A stretch of 64,000 nucleotides of DNA from Streptomyces sp. CC0208 (lineage in GTDB: Bacteria; Actinomycetota; Actinomycetes; Streptomycetales; Streptomycetaceae). This document shows positions 1 through 8,913 of the stretch, in pieces; position 1 is the first letter of the stretch, and each line of letters begins with the position of its first letter. The DNA is taken from positions 4,216,001-4,280,000 of the forward strand of contig NZ_CP031969.1 in the NCBI RefSeq assembly GCF_003443735.1, in the 5' to 3' direction. Position numbers and translations under genes: made by a program. The notes beneath the pieces are model-generated. The model saw nothing but the letters and a program-made list of their open reading frames with translations, had not been told where the DNA came from and did no database searches.

Positions 1-1
1 C

Positions 2-709
2 CACGCGCTCACCTTCACCGTCAAGCCGGGCAGCGAGGCCACCGTCGCCGAGATCCTCGCCGGCTACACCTCGCCGGAACCGCGGGTCGACGACACCACC
101 CGGCTGATCCGCACCTCCCTCTTCATGCACGGCAACCGGGTCGTCCGGGCCATCGAGGTGCGGGGCGACCTGCTCGCCGCCCTGCGCCACGTCGCCCGGC
201 AGCCCGAGGTGCGGGCCGTCGAGGAAGCCATCAACCCCTATCTGGAGCAGGACCGGGACCTGGACGACCCCGAGTCCGCCCGGCTCTTCTTCACCCGCGC
301 CGCGCTGCCCGCCGTCCACCATGTGACGGCCGGGCAGGAGAGCCCGGAGGCGGTACGGCACGCGCTGTACTACCCCGCCCGCGAGGGGTGCGGCCTGCGC
401 CTTGCCGAGCTGCTCGCCCGGCAGGACGAGGCGGCGGCGGACGACCCGCGCGGACCGGTGCTGCGCAGCACGATCTTCCAGCGCGACGACGTCGTGATGC
501 GGCTGGTCGACGTGCGCGGCCCCCTCGACAGCGACCCCGGCCCCGTCCTCGGTCTCACGGATCGCGGCCAGGCGGCCGAGCTGACGGCCCTCCTCGACGC
601 CGAAGCCCTCGGAGTGGACGGTCCGGCGCTGCGGGACAGCACCCCCGCCCACCTCCTCGCGGTCTCCCGCATGGACCTCGTCACCGACCGCCGCGCGCCC
701 GACGCCTGA
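2..709 (+). CDS. SchA/CurD-like protein of the spore-pigment cluster (WhiE ORFI type), 5' end missing
   Basis: The frame is open from base 2, before the first ATG at 125, and the upstream residues (HALTFTVKPGSEATVAEILA) fit the protein, so the gene starts outside the window. At least 235 residues remain. They include a dimeric alpha/beta-barrel-like segment (LTFTVKPGS...LFMHGNRVVRAIEVRGD) typical of SchA/CurD proteins, which accompany spore-pigment type II polyketide synthases; their exact reaction is not established. It is the first gene of a co-directional run whose order matches WhiE ORFI-VII. The family assignment rests on sequence character plus this conserved order. Confidence 0.85.
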   Translation, partial: HALTFTVKPGSEATVAEILAGYTSPEPRVDDTTRLIRTSLFMHGNRVVRAIEVRGDLLAALRHVARQPEVRAVEEAINPYLEQDRDLDDPESARLFFTRAALPAVHHVTAGQESPEAVRHALYYPAREGCGLRLAELLARQDEAAADDPRGPVLRSTIFQRDDVVMRLVDVRGPLDSDPGPVLGLTDRGQAAELTALLDAEALGVDGPALRDSTPAHLLAVSRMDLVTDRRAPDA

Positions 710-775
710 TTCACCGGCCCGGGCCGTGACCGGCCACGCCCTCATGTCGATGCAGCACCTGTTCGGAGGAACGTC

Positions 776-1228
776 GTGATCAAACGTCATCCCGGAGTTG
801 TGGATCTCAGCGAGGTCGAGCCCAACACCCGGCGCGGGGGCGACCTGCGCGCCATGCTCACCCCTGCCACAGTCGGCTCCACCAGCGGTTTCATGGGCGT
901 GGCCATCGTGCAGCCCGGCGACCGCATCGCCGAGCACTACCACCCGTACTCCGAGGAGTTCATCTACGTGGTGTGCGGGCAGCTCGAGGTGGACCTGGAC
1001 GGCGAGCCCCATGAACTGCGGCCCGAGCAGGGGCTCCTGATCCCGTCCCACATGCGGCACCGCTTCCGCAACGTGGGCAACGTGGAGGCCCGGATGGTCT
1101 TCCACCTCGGCCCGCTGGCCCCGAGCCCGCCGCTCGGACACGTCGACACCGAGGACGCCGACGGTGTGCCGATCCCGGAGGCGGTCCACGCCGGCGGGGC
1201 GGCCGAGCGATCCGGGTTGCGCTCATGA
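776..1228 (+). CDS. cupin-domain protein of the spore-pigment cluster (WhiE ORFII type)
   Basis: A 150-aa single-domain cupin. The metal-binding motif is visible: H54, H56 and E60 in EHYHPYSEE, and the second-motif histidine near H95 (IPSHMRHRF). The start is GTG at 776, preceded by GGAGGA. Its stop overlaps the KS-alpha start as ATGA, indicating translational coupling. WhiE ORFII-type cupins are conserved in spore-pigment clusters and probably help process or oxidise the polyketide; the precise reaction is unknown. Confidence 0.9.
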   Translation: MIKRHPGVVDLSEVEPNTRRGGDLRAMLTPATVGSTSGFMGVAIVQPGDRIAEHYHPYSEEFIYVVCGQLEVDLDGEPHELRPEQGLLIPSHMRHRFRNVGNVEARMVFHLGPLAPSPPLGHVDTEDADGVPIPEAVHAGGAAERSGLRS

Positions 1229-2493
1229 GGAGGCGCGTCGCGGTCACCGGCATAGGGATCGTCGCCCCGGGCGGCATCGGTGTCCCGGCGTTCTGGGATC
1301 TGCTGACCAGCGGTCGTACGGCGACCCGCGGCATCACGTTCTTCGACCCGTCCGGGCTGCGTTCGCAGATCGCCGCCGAGTGCGACTTCGACCCGGCGGC
1401 CCACGGGCTGGACGCGGAGCAGATCGCCCGGAGCGACCGCTACCTCCAGTTCGCCCTGGTCGCCGGCGCGGAGGCGGTGCGGGACTCCGGCCTCGACCTG
1501 GCCGCGGAGAACCCGTGGCGGGTCGGGGTCTCCCTGGGCACCGCGGTCGGCGGAACCACCCGGCTGGAACACGACTACGTCCTGGTCAGCCACGGCGGAC
1601 AGCGCTGGGACGTGGACCACCGGGAGGCCGGTCCGCATCTGCACCGGGCGTTCTCGCCGAGCACCCTCGCCTCGGCGGTGGCGGAGCGGTTCGAGGCCCG
1701 CGGACCGGTGCAGACCGTCTCCACCGGCTGCACCTCGGGCCTCGACGCCGTCGGGTACGCCTTCCACACGATCGAGGAGGGCAGGGCCGACGTGTGCATC
1801 ACCGGCGCCTCCGACTCGCCGATCTCCCCGATCACCATGGCCTGCTTCGACGCCATCAAGGCCACCTCCCCCAGCAACGACGACCCCGCCCACGCCTCAC
1901 GCCCCTTCGACGCCCGGCGCAACGGGTTCGTCATGGGCGAGGGCGGCGCGGTGCTCGTCCTGGAGGAACTGGAACACGCACGGGCCCGCGGCGCGCACGT
2001 GTACTGCGAGATCGGCGGCTACGCCACGTTCGGCAACGCCTACCACATGACCGGTCTGACCGGTGAGGGCCTGGAGATGGCCCGGGCCATCGAGGACGCC
2101 CTCGGCCAGGCCCGGCTCGACGCGACGGCGATCGACTACGTCAACGCGCACGGCTCGGGCACCCTGCAGAACGACCGGCACGAGACGGCCGCGGTCAAGC
2201 GCGCTCTGGGCGCGCACGCCTACGACACGCCCATGAGCTCCATCAAGTCCATGGTGGGCCACTCCCTGGGCGCGATCGGGGCGATCGAGGTGGTCGCCTG
2301 CGCGCTGGCCCTGGCCCACCAGGTGGTCCCGCCCACCGCGAACTACGAGACCCCGGACCCCGAGTGCGACCTGGACTACGTGCCGCGCGTCGCCCGTGAG
2401 CGCAGGCTGCGCAGCGTGCTCTCGGTGGGCAGCGGGTTCGGCGGCTTCCAGTCCGCGGTGATCATGACCCTGCCGAGGGAGAAGACCGAATGA
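1225..2493 (+). CDS. type II polyketide ketosynthase alpha subunit (WhiE ORFIII type)
   Basis: A 422-aa beta-ketoacyl synthase, the condensing subunit that extends the ACP-bound poly-beta-ketone with malonyl units. The catalytic triad is intact: C169 in VSTGCTSGLDA, H309 in NAHGSGT and H346 in VGHSLGA. It overlaps the cupin gene by 4 nt and the chain-length-factor gene by 4 nt (ATGA both times), so the three products are likely made in balanced amounts. Context and order identify it as the spore-pigment KS-alpha rather than an antibiotic one. Confidence 0.95.
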   Translation: MRRRVAVTGIGIVAPGGIGVPAFWDLLTSGRTATRGITFFDPSGLRSQIAAECDFDPAAHGLDAEQIARSDRYLQFALVAGAEAVRDSGLDLAAENPWRVGVSLGTAVGGTTRLEHDYVLVSHGGQRWDVDHREAGPHLHRAFSPSTLASAVAERFEARGPVQTVSTGCTSGLDAVGYAFHTIEEGRADVCITGASDSPISPITMACFDAIKATSPSNDDPAHASRPFDARRNGFVMGEGGAVLVLEELEHARARGAHVYCEIGGYATFGNAYHMTGLTGEGLEMARAIEDALGQARLDATAIDYVNAHGSGTLQNDRHETAAVKRALGAHAYDTPMSSIKSMVGHSLGAIGAIEVVACALALAHQVVPPTANYETPDPECDLDYVPRVARERRLRSVLSVGSGFGGFQSAVIMTLPREKTE

Positions 2494-3740
2494 GCGCACC
2501 GCACCCCCGGCGCGCGGCCGTCACCGGAATCGGCGTGGTCGCGCCCAACGGAATCAACACCGAGGCCTTCTGGAAGGCCACCATGGAAGGTGTCGCCGTC
2601 CTGGACCGGATCACCCGTGACGGGTGCGAGCACCTGCCGCTGCGGGTGGCCGGCCAGATCCGGGACTTCGATCCGCCGTCGGCGATCGAGGAGCGCTACC
2701 TCGTCCAGACCGACCGGTTCACCCACTTCGCGATGGCCGCGGCCGACCTGGCGCTGGACGACGCCGGGCTCGGCCGGTCCGACACCGACGCCGCGCCGTT
2801 CTCCGTGGGCGTGGTCACCGCCGCCGGTTCCGGCGGCGGCGAGTTCGGGCAGCGCGAGCTGCAGCAACTGTGGGGCAAGGGAAGCCGGTTCGTCGGGCCG
2901 TACCAGTCCATCGCCTGGTTCTACGCGGCGAGCACCGGCCAGATCTCCATCCGGCGTGGCCTCAAGGGCCCCTGCGGGGTGGTCGCCTCCGACGAGGCGG
3001 GCGGTCTGGACGCCCTGGCGCACGCGGCGCGGGCCGTGCGGCGCGGCACGGACGTGATGGTGGCCGGGGCGACCGAGGCGCCGCTGGCCCCCTACTCGAT
3101 GGTCTGCCAGCTCGGTTACGAGGAGCTGAGCAGCGTCGACGAACCGGACCGCGCCTACCGCCCGTTCACCGCCGCGGCCTGCGGATTCGTGCCCGCCGAG
3201 GGCGGGGCGATGCTCGTCGTGGAGGCGGAGGGCTCGGCCCGGGAACGGGGCGTGCCCGTGCGGGCCACGCTGGCGGGACACGCGGCCACGTTCACCGGCG
3301 CCTCCCGCTGGGAGGAGTCCCGGGAGGGTCTGGCCCAGGCGATCCGGGGCGCCCTGGACGAGGCCGGGTGCGCACCGGAGGAGATCGACGTGGTCTTCGC
3401 CGACGCCCTCGGGGTCCCGGAGGCCGACCGCGCCGAGGCGCTCGCGATCGCGGACGCCCTCGGTCCGCACGGCACCCGCGTGCCCGTCACGGCGCCGAAG
3501 ACCGCCGTCGGCCGGGCCTACGGCGCGGCTCCCGTGCTGGACGTCGCCACCGCGGTGCTCGCGATGGAGCACGGGCTGATCCCGCCCACCCCGAACGTCT
3601 TCGACGTCTGCCACGACCTCGACCTCGTCACCGTCCGCGCGCGGGCCGCCGAGGTGCGCACCGCGCTGGTCCTCAGCCGAGGACTCATGGGGTCCAACGC
3701 GGCGCTCGTGCTACGGCGCGGTGCCTCGGACGCCTCGTAG
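2490..3740 (+). CDS. type II polyketide chain-length factor, KS-beta (WhiE ORFIV type)
   Basis: A 416-aa KS-beta that pairs with KS-alpha and sets chain length. It lacks the catalytic cysteine: in GPCGVVASDEAGGLDAL the residue aligned with KS-alpha C169 is E169. Most antibiotic chain-length factors have a glutamine there, so this one carries Q-to-E. The active-site histidines are also not conserved, as expected. Start ATG overlaps the KS-alpha stop. Confidence 0.95.
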   Translation: MSAPHPRRAAVTGIGVVAPNGINTEAFWKATMEGVAVLDRITRDGCEHLPLRVAGQIRDFDPPSAIEERYLVQTDRFTHFAMAAADLALDDAGLGRSDTDAAPFSVGVVTAAGSGGGEFGQRELQQLWGKGSRFVGPYQSIAWFYAASTGQISIRRGLKGPCGVVASDEAGGLDALAHAARAVRRGTDVMVAGATEAPLAPYSMVCQLGYEELSSVDEPDRAYRPFTAAACGFVPAEGGAMLVVEAEGSARERGVPVRATLAGHAATFTGASRWEESREGLAQAIRGALDEAGCAPEEIDVVFADALGVPEADRAEALAIADALGPHGTRVPVTAPKTAVGRAYGAAPVLDVATAVLAMEHGLIPPTPNVFDVCHDLDLVTVRARAAEVRTALVLSRGLMGSNAALVLRRGASDAS

Positions 3741-3797
3741 CGAGGCCTCGCGACCACCCATCACCACAGAACATCACGACCCAAGGAGAGGAACCCC

Positions 3798-4055
3798 ATG
3801 AGTGACCGCATCACCGTGGAAGAGCTGGCCGAGCTCATGAAGAAGGCCGCCGGAGTCACCGTCGCCCCCGACGAGCTCCAGCAGCGCAGCGACTCCGGCT
3901 TCGACACCTTCGGCCTCGACTCGCTCGGTCTGCTCGGCATCGTGGGCGAGCTGGAGAACCGGTACGGCACTCCGATGCCTCCCGACGCCGAGAAGAGCAA
4001 GAGCCCCCGGCAGTTCCTCGAACTCGTCAACAGCGCGCTTCTCGCGGGAGCCTGA
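3798..4055 (+). CDS. acyl carrier protein of the spore-pigment PKS (WhiE ORFV type)
   Basis: An 85-aa ACP. The phosphopantetheine attachment serine is S42 in GLDSLGLLGIV, and the acidic helical fold is typical. It is preceded by AAGGAGAGG at good spacing. It holds the growing chain between the ketosynthase pair and the cyclases. The stop lies one base before the next start. Confidence 0.95.
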   Translation: MSDRITVEELAELMKKAAGVTVAPDELQQRSDSGFDTFGLDSLGLLGIVGELENRYGTPMPPDAEKSKSPRQFLELVNSALLAGA

Positions 4056-4056
4056 G

Positions 4057-4536
4057 ATGACCGGACACACGCAGAACGAGATCACCATCGCGGCCCCGCT
4101 GGATCTGGTCTGGGACATGACCAACGACGTGGAGAGCTGGCCGCAGCTGTTCAGCGAGTACGCCTCCGCCGAGATCCTGTCCCGGGAGGGGAACAGGACC
4201 ACGTTCCGGCTGACCATGCACCCCGACCAGGACGGCAAGGTGTGGAGCTGGGTCTCCGAGCGGGAGCCGGACCCCGACACGCTCACCGTGCGGGCCCGCC
4301 GTGTCGAGACCGGGCCCTTCGCCTACATGAACATCGTGTGGCAGTACGAGAAGGTCGCCGAGGGCACCCGGATGGTGTGGACGCAGGACTTCGCGATGCG
4401 TCCGGACGCGCCGGTCGACGATGCCTGGATGACCGACAACATCAACCGGAACTCCAAGGTCCAGATGGCGCTGATCCGGGACCGCATCGAGAAGGCCGCC
4501 GAAGAGCGCCGGCCCGTGCAGATGCTGTCCGACTGA
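4057..4536 (+). CDS. polyketide aromatase/cyclase (WhiE ORFVI type, SRPBCC fold)
   Basis: A 159-aa single-domain START/Bet v1-like protein (ITIAAPLDLVWDMTNDVESWPQLFSEY near the N terminus, YMNIVWQYEKV centrally). WhiE ORFVI homologues perform first-ring cyclisation and aromatisation of the poly-beta-ketone. The start is 1 nt after the ACP stop. Confidence 0.92.
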   Translation: MTGHTQNEITIAAPLDLVWDMTNDVESWPQLFSEYASAEILSREGNRTTFRLTMHPDQDGKVWSWVSEREPDPDTLTVRARRVETGPFAYMNIVWQYEKVAEGTRMVWTQDFAMRPDAPVDDAWMTDNINRNSKVQMALIRDRIEKAAEERRPVQMLSD

Positions 4537-4550
4537 GCGGGACGGAGGAC

Positions 4551-4889
4551 ATGACGATGCACCAGTCCCTGATCGTCGCCCGGATGGCCCCGGAGTCGGC
4601 CCTGGACATCGCCAAGGTGTTCGAGGAGTCGGACCGTGGCGAACTGCCGCACCTCGTCGGGGTCGCCCGGCGCAGTCTCTTCCAGTTCGACGACGTGTAC
4701 CTGCACCTCATCGAGTCCGAGCGGGACCCCGGGCCGGCCATCGCGAAGGTGGCCGGACACCCGGAGTTCCGGGACATCAGCGAGCGCCTCGCGGCGTACG
4801 TCAGCGCGTACGACCCGGCGACCTGGCGGTCACCGAAGGACGCGATGGCGCGGTGCTTCTACCGCTGGGAGCGCGACGCCGGCTCCTGA
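4551..4889 (+). CDS. TcmI-type polyketide cyclase (WhiE ORFVII type)
   Basis: A 112-aa ferredoxin-like cyclase (MHQSLIVARMAPESALDIAKVFEESDRGELPHLVGVARRSLF...). The frame is open farther upstream, but the start is placed at ATG 4551 after GGAGG because the upstream part lies inside the aromatase gene and is not family-like. It probably closes later rings of the pigment. It is the last co-directional pigment gene here; the FAD hydroxylase (ORFVIII in other clusters) is not in view and could lie left of the window. Confidence 0.92.
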   Translation: MTMHQSLIVARMAPESALDIAKVFEESDRGELPHLVGVARRSLFQFDDVYLHLIESERDPGPAIAKVAGHPEFRDISERLAAYVSAYDPATWRSPKDAMARCFYRWERDAGS

Positions 4890-4937
4890 ACCGCCGTTCG
4901 CCGGGCACGCACGGTTCGCGTGCCCGGCGAGGGTCGG

Positions 4938-5966
4938 TCAGCGGGGAACCGTGCAGTCGAACGCGTGCAGGTAGGGATTGACCGGGCGGATGTCGTCGAT
5001 GACCAGGCCCGCCTCCGTCAGCCTGCCGGTCAGGCTCTCGGTGGTGTGCTTGGCCCCTCCGACGTTGAGGAGCAGCAGCAGGTCCATGGCGGTGCTGAAC
5101 CGCATCGACGGTGAGTCGTCGACGAGGTTCTCGATGGCCACGACCCGCGCTCCCGGTCCGCCCGCCTCGATGACGTTGCGCAGGGTGCGGGTGGTGCTGT
5201 CGTCGTCCCACTCCAGGATGTTCTTGATGACGTATACGTCGGCCTTGACCGGGACGGCCGCGCGGCAGTCGCCGGGCACCAGGCGCATCCGGTCCGCGAG
5301 CGCGCCTCCCGGACGCAGCCGGGGGTCGGCGTTCTCCACCACGCGCGGCAGATCGAGCAGGGTGCCCTGGAGGGTCGGGTACTTCTCCAGCAGGCTCGCC
5401 ACCACATGTCCCTGACCGCCGCCGATGTCGGCGACCGACGCGCATCCCGACAGGTCGAGGAAGTCCGCGACGTCCCGCGCGGACTGCACGCTGGAGGTCG
5501 TCATGGCGCGGTTGAAGACGTCGGCCGATTCCGGGGCGTCCTCGTTGAGGTACTGGAAGAACTCCTTGCCGTAGAGGTCCTCCACGACGTTGCGGCCGGA
5601 GCGCACCGCCTCGTCCAGCATCGGCCACGCGGCCCAGGTCCACGGCTCGGTGCACCACAGCGCGATGGAGCGCAGGCTGTTCGGGTCGTCCTCGCGCAGC
5701 AGCCGGGACATGTCGGTGTGCGCGAACGTCCCGTCCGGCTGCTCGGCGAAGATGCCGTAGCAGGACAGGGCACGCATGAGCCGGCGCAGTGTCCTGGGCT
5801 CGGTCTTCACCGCGGCCGCGAGGTCGTCCACGGCCAGCGGACTGTCGTCGAGGGCGTCGGCGACACCCAGCCGGGCGGCCGCGCGCAGGGCGGCCGCGCA
5901 GGCCGCGCCGAACACCAGTTCCCTGAGCCGCATGGACGGCGGCGGGGCGGTCTGAGCGGTCGTCAT
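4938..5966 (-). CDS. SAM-dependent O-methyltransferase (COMT-like)
   Basis: A 342-aa two-domain methyltransferase: N-terminal dimerisation/winged-helix part (LRELVFGAACAAALRAAARLGVADAL) and C-terminal Rossmann domain with the SAM motif VADIGGGQGHV. The start is ATG 5966, 12 codons inside the longest frame, because GAAAGG precedes it. It is convergent with the pigment cyclase and 42 nt downstream of a secreted beta-helix gene, so those two may be co-transcribed. The substrate is unknown; tailoring the spore pigment is possible but only inferred from position. Confidence 0.85.
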   Translation of the reverse strand: MTTAQTAPPPSMRLRELVFGAACAAALRAAARLGVADALDDSPLAVDDLAAAVKTEPRTLRRLMRALSCYGIFAEQPDGTFAHTDMSRLLREDDPNSLRSIALWCTEPWTWAAWPMLDEAVRSGRNVVEDLYGKEFFQYLNEDAPESADVFNRAMTTSSVQSARDVADFLDLSGCASVADIGGGQGHVVASLLEKYPTLQGTLLDLPRVVENADPRLRPGGALADRMRLVPGDCRAAVPVKADVYVIKNILEWDDDSTTRTLRNVIEAGGPGARVVAIENLVDDSPSMRFSTAMDLLLLLNVGGAKHTTESLTGRLTEAGLVIDDIRPVNPYLHAFDCTVPR

Positions 5967-6008
5967 GGGCCGCCTTTCTTCTTCGAGTTCCTGGGTGACC
6001 ATGGCCGG

Positions 6009-7070
6009 TCAGCACATTCCGGCGGGCTGGGAGGCCCGGCACGAGTTGTGGGTGAAGGTGTTGTCCTTGCCGGTGTCCGTGTTGACGAGGTCCGCCGGGG
6101 CGTTGCCCTCCAGCGTGTTGTCGGTGATCCGGTTCCGTTCGCTGGTGGTGCCCACGAAGCTCTTGAACAGGACGATGCCGCCCGACAGCGGGGAGGCGCC
6201 GACGTTGCCGATGACCTGGTTGTGTGTCACCAGGGTGTCCTCGGCGCCGGTCAGCACGATGCCGGAGCCCTGCAGCGCGTCCAGCCGCGCGGTCTTGGGG
6301 CAGGACTTGTTGTTCTTGACGAGGGTGTTGTCGCGCACGGTCAGCGCACCGGCCTTCGGCTTGTTCTCGTCGCCCACGACGAAGACGCCCGCGCAGTTGC
6401 CGGTGAGGTGGTTGCCCGCGACGGTGAGGTTCCTCAGGCGCCGGACGGTGATGCCGATCCGGTTGCCCTCCAGGCGGTTGCGTTCGACCAGGGTTCCCCC
6501 GGTGTCCGCGGCGCCCGCCTCCTCCTTGATCGTGTTCGCGAGGAACAGACCGGCGTCGCCGTTGTCCCGGGCGGTGTTCTTCCGGAACACCCCGTGCACC
6601 GAACGCTCCTGGGCGATTCCCCACACCCCGTTCTGCACGGCGGTCACGTTGCGCACGGTCAGCCCGTCGGTCGCCATGGCGAACACCCCGGCCTTGGTGA
6701 AGCCGGTCACGGTGAGGGAGGCGACGGTGACGCCCTCGACGTCGTGGGCCTTCGTCCCGATCACGCAGATGCCGTTGCCGTTCTGGGCACAGCTGTTGGC
6801 GGCTTTGTCCGTGCCCGGCTCGATGACGGTCTCGCGGCCCATGCCGCTCAGGGTGATCCCGGGCGTGCTCACCGTGACGCTCTCGCGGTAGGTGCCGGGG
6901 GTCACCAGGACGGTGTCGCCCGGCTCGGCGGCGTCCACCGCCTGCTGGATCGACTGACCGGGAAAGACCACGTGGGTCATCTGGTCGGCGGCGACGGGCG
7001 GGGCGGCCCCGAACACCGCCCCGATGATCGCCGCGGTACATGCCAGGCGGGAGATATGAAATCTCATCAT
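6009..7070 (-). CDS. secreted right-handed parallel beta-helix protein
   Basis: A 353-aa protein starting MMRFHISRL with a signal peptide ending near APPVAADQ. PGQSIQQAVDAAEPGDTVLVTPGTYRESV is the typical first coil of pectate-lyase-fold proteins, followed by many NTAxxN-type turns (VTVASLTVTGF, LTVRNVTAVQNG, LTVAGNHLTGN, LTVRDNTLV). No lyase catalytic site was recognised, so it may be a carbohydrate-binding or lyase-like protein of unknown substrate. Two adjacent ATGs (7070, 7067) are possible starts and neither has a strong ribosome-binding site. Confidence 0.8.
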   Translation of the reverse strand: MMRFHISRLACTAAIIGAVFGAAPPVAADQMTHVVFPGQSIQQAVDAAEPGDTVLVTPGTYRESVTVSTPGITLSGMGRETVIEPGTDKAANSCAQNGNGICVIGTKAHDVEGVTVASLTVTGFTKAGVFAMATDGLTVRNVTAVQNGVWGIAQERSVHGVFRKNTARDNGDAGLFLANTIKEEAGAADTGGTLVERNRLEGNRIGITVRRLRNLTVAGNHLTGNCAGVFVVGDENKPKAGALTVRDNTLVKNNKSCPKTARLDALQGSGIVLTGAEDTLVTHNQVIGNVGASPLSGGIVLFKSFVGTTSERNRITDNTLEGNAPADLVNTDTGKDNTFTHNSCRASQPAGMC

Positions 7071-7168
7071 ATTCAGCACGTTATGTCCTGAAAGGTCGCA
7101 AACGGCGGGATAGACCGTCCGGGGGCGTGTCACGAGTGGCGCGTGTCGCGGGTGCGGCCCGGCGGGCG

Positions 7169-7789
7169 CTACGGCTGTGGCGTGTGCCGGCCTTCCGCGG
7201 CGGACCTGAGGTCGCGCAGCCATGCTTCGAGGCCCGCGCCGAGGGCCGCCGTGGCGGTGGGGACGTCCGCCTCGACCTGGGCGCCGGTCCAGGTCTCCTC
7301 GGTGTGGACGTGCACGCCGCCCCTGACCCTCCTGAAGGTCCACAGGTGCACGCCCTCGTCGATGCGCAGCCCCTCACCGACGGCGGGTCCGCTCCACAGG
7401 ACGCAGTCGTGGCGCCGCAGTTCCTGGACCGTGGAGGTGATGCCGAGGGTGGTGGCGGGGGTCGTGGGGGTGGCGGGCACGGGGGTCGTCCACCGGAACC
7501 GCGACCCCTTGGCGAGGCGGCCGGAATCGAGGCGTTCGGCCGTGAGGACCGGGGGCTGCCAGCTCGGCCAGCGTTCGACGTCGGTCTGGAGCTTCCATAC
7601 GGTGCTCAGCGGCGCCTTGATCACGACGTCGGACGCGTAGTGGATGCGGGCGTTCGCGTCGACGCCCTGTCCGCCGCATCGGGGCGGTTCACCGTGGTGG
7701 GCCGCTTGGGCGACCGGGGCGGTGCCGGCGAAAACGCCGGCGACGGCGAGCGAGACCGCGAGCACGCGGGGCCGGGAGAGGGGGGACAT
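7169..7789 (-). CDS. secreted SRPBCC (Bet v1-like) protein
   Basis: A 206-aa protein with a clear signal peptide (VLAVSLAVAGVFAGTAPVAQA) and then a polyketide-cyclase/dehydrase-like SRPBCC domain (IHYASDVVIKAPLSTVWKLQTDVERWPSWQP). An exported member of this normally cytoplasmic family is unusual. AAAGGAA precedes the ATG. It lies 46 nt downstream of the MDR oxidoreductase gene on the same strand and may be part of the TetR-controlled operon. Confidence 0.82.
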   Translation of the reverse strand: MSPLSRPRVLAVSLAVAGVFAGTAPVAQAAHHGEPPRCGGQGVDANARIHYASDVVIKAPLSTVWKLQTDVERWPSWQPPVLTAERLDSGRLAKGSRFRWTTPVPATPTTPATTLGITSTVQELRRHDCVLWSGPAVGEGLRIDEGVHLWTFRRVRGGVHVHTEETWTGAQVEADVPTATAALGAGLEAWLRDLRSAAEGRHTPQP

Positions 7790-7835
7790 GGGGTTCCTTT
7801 CGTGGTGACGGCCGGTTCGGGTCTGCGGTTGCTCG

Positions 7836-8870
7836 CTACGGGTTGAGGACGACCTTTCCGGCGACGGTGCCGGACTCGGCCAGCCGCAGGGCGTCGGCCG
7901 CGCGGGCGAGCGGCAGCTGGGCGGCGATCTGGGCGGTGACCTCGCCGCGCTGGAGGGCGGTGAAGACCTGGGTGAGGTCGGCGCGCAACCGGGACCGGAA
8001 CCGGTTCTTGGCCAGGGCGCGGCCGGCCCACACGTTGAAGAAGTAGGCGCGGCGGCGGTTGGGCAGCGTGTTCCACAGCCACACCCGGCCGAGGAGCTTC
8101 AGCACGGGCCACTGCTTGGAGCCCTCGGCGTCACGGGTGGCGGCGCTGCCGTACGAGACGAGGGTGCCGCCCGGGGCGAGGAGGCGCCAGGAGTCGACGA
8201 TGCCGTGGCCGCCGACGTGGTCGAAGACGGCGTGGACGCCCTCGCGCGGGGCGAGCGCCCGGATCCGTGCGGCCAGGTCGTCGGCGCGGTAGTCGACGGG
8301 GACGACTCCCCGCTCCCGCAGGGCTTCGTGGTGGCGCGGGGACGCCGTACCGATCACGTGGGCGCCCGCGGCCCGGGCGAGCTGGACCAGGACCGAGCCG
8401 ACGCCACCGTTGGCACCGTGCACGACGACGGTCTGCCCGGCGCGGACGCGGGCCTTGCGGTGGAGCATCTGCCAGGCGGTGATGCCGTTGACGACCAGAG
8501 TCTCGGCCTCCGCCGCTCCGATGCCGTCGGGCACCGGCACCACGTCCGCGGCGTCGACGCGCACGTGGCTGGCCCAGCCGCCGGTCTTGACCAGGGCGGC
8601 GACGCGAGTGCCGGCCAGGTGCGGATCGACGCCCGCGCCGGTCGCCTGCAGGGTGCCGACGAGGTCGTAGCCGGGGACGAAGGGGAAGGGCGGCTGGTCG
8701 TAGTAGCGACCGCGCCGCATCTGCTGCTCGGCGAAGGAGACTCCGGTCGCCTCCATCCGGATCACGACCTGGCCGGGACCCGCGGCGGGGACGGCTCCGT
8801 GGCGGATCTCCAGCCCTTCGGGCTCGACCTTGCCCGGCAGGACGACCTCGACGAGCGCTTCGGTGTTCAT
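7836..8870 (-). CDS. medium-chain dehydrogenase/reductase, quinone-oxidoreductase type
   Basis: A 344-aa NAD(P)H-dependent MDR enzyme: GroES-like N domain (GRYYDQPPFPFVPGYDLVG), coenzyme motif VVVHGANGGVGSVLVQLARAAG, and C-terminal AADALRLAESGTVAGKVVLNP. The structural-zinc cysteines of alcohol dehydrogenases are absent, which points to the quinone/enone reductase branch. GAGAGG precedes the ATG. It is divergent from a TetR gene and probably repressed by it. The substrate is unknown. Confidence 0.88.
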   Translation of the reverse strand: MNTEALVEVVLPGKVEPEGLEIRHGAVPAAGPGQVVIRMEATGVSFAEQQMRRGRYYDQPPFPFVPGYDLVGTLQATGAGVDPHLAGTRVAALVKTGGWASHVRVDAADVVPVPDGIGAAEAETLVVNGITAWQMLHRKARVRAGQTVVVHGANGGVGSVLVQLARAAGAHVIGTASPRHHEALRERGVVPVDYRADDLAARIRALAPREGVHAVFDHVGGHGIVDSWRLLAPGGTLVSYGSAATRDAEGSKQWPVLKLLGRVWLWNTLPNRRRAYFFNVWAGRALAKNRFRSRLRADLTQVFTALQRGEVTAQIAAQLPLARAADALRLAESGTVAGKVVLNP

Positions 8871-8913
8871 GACGACCTCTCACACAGACGGTTGGTTACG
8901 CGGCTTCGTGTTC

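Noticed and set aside
4801..7041. 746-codon frame on the minus strand
   Set aside because: It is a different frame of the methyltransferase and beta-helix genes, with Arg/Gly-rich low-complexity translation.
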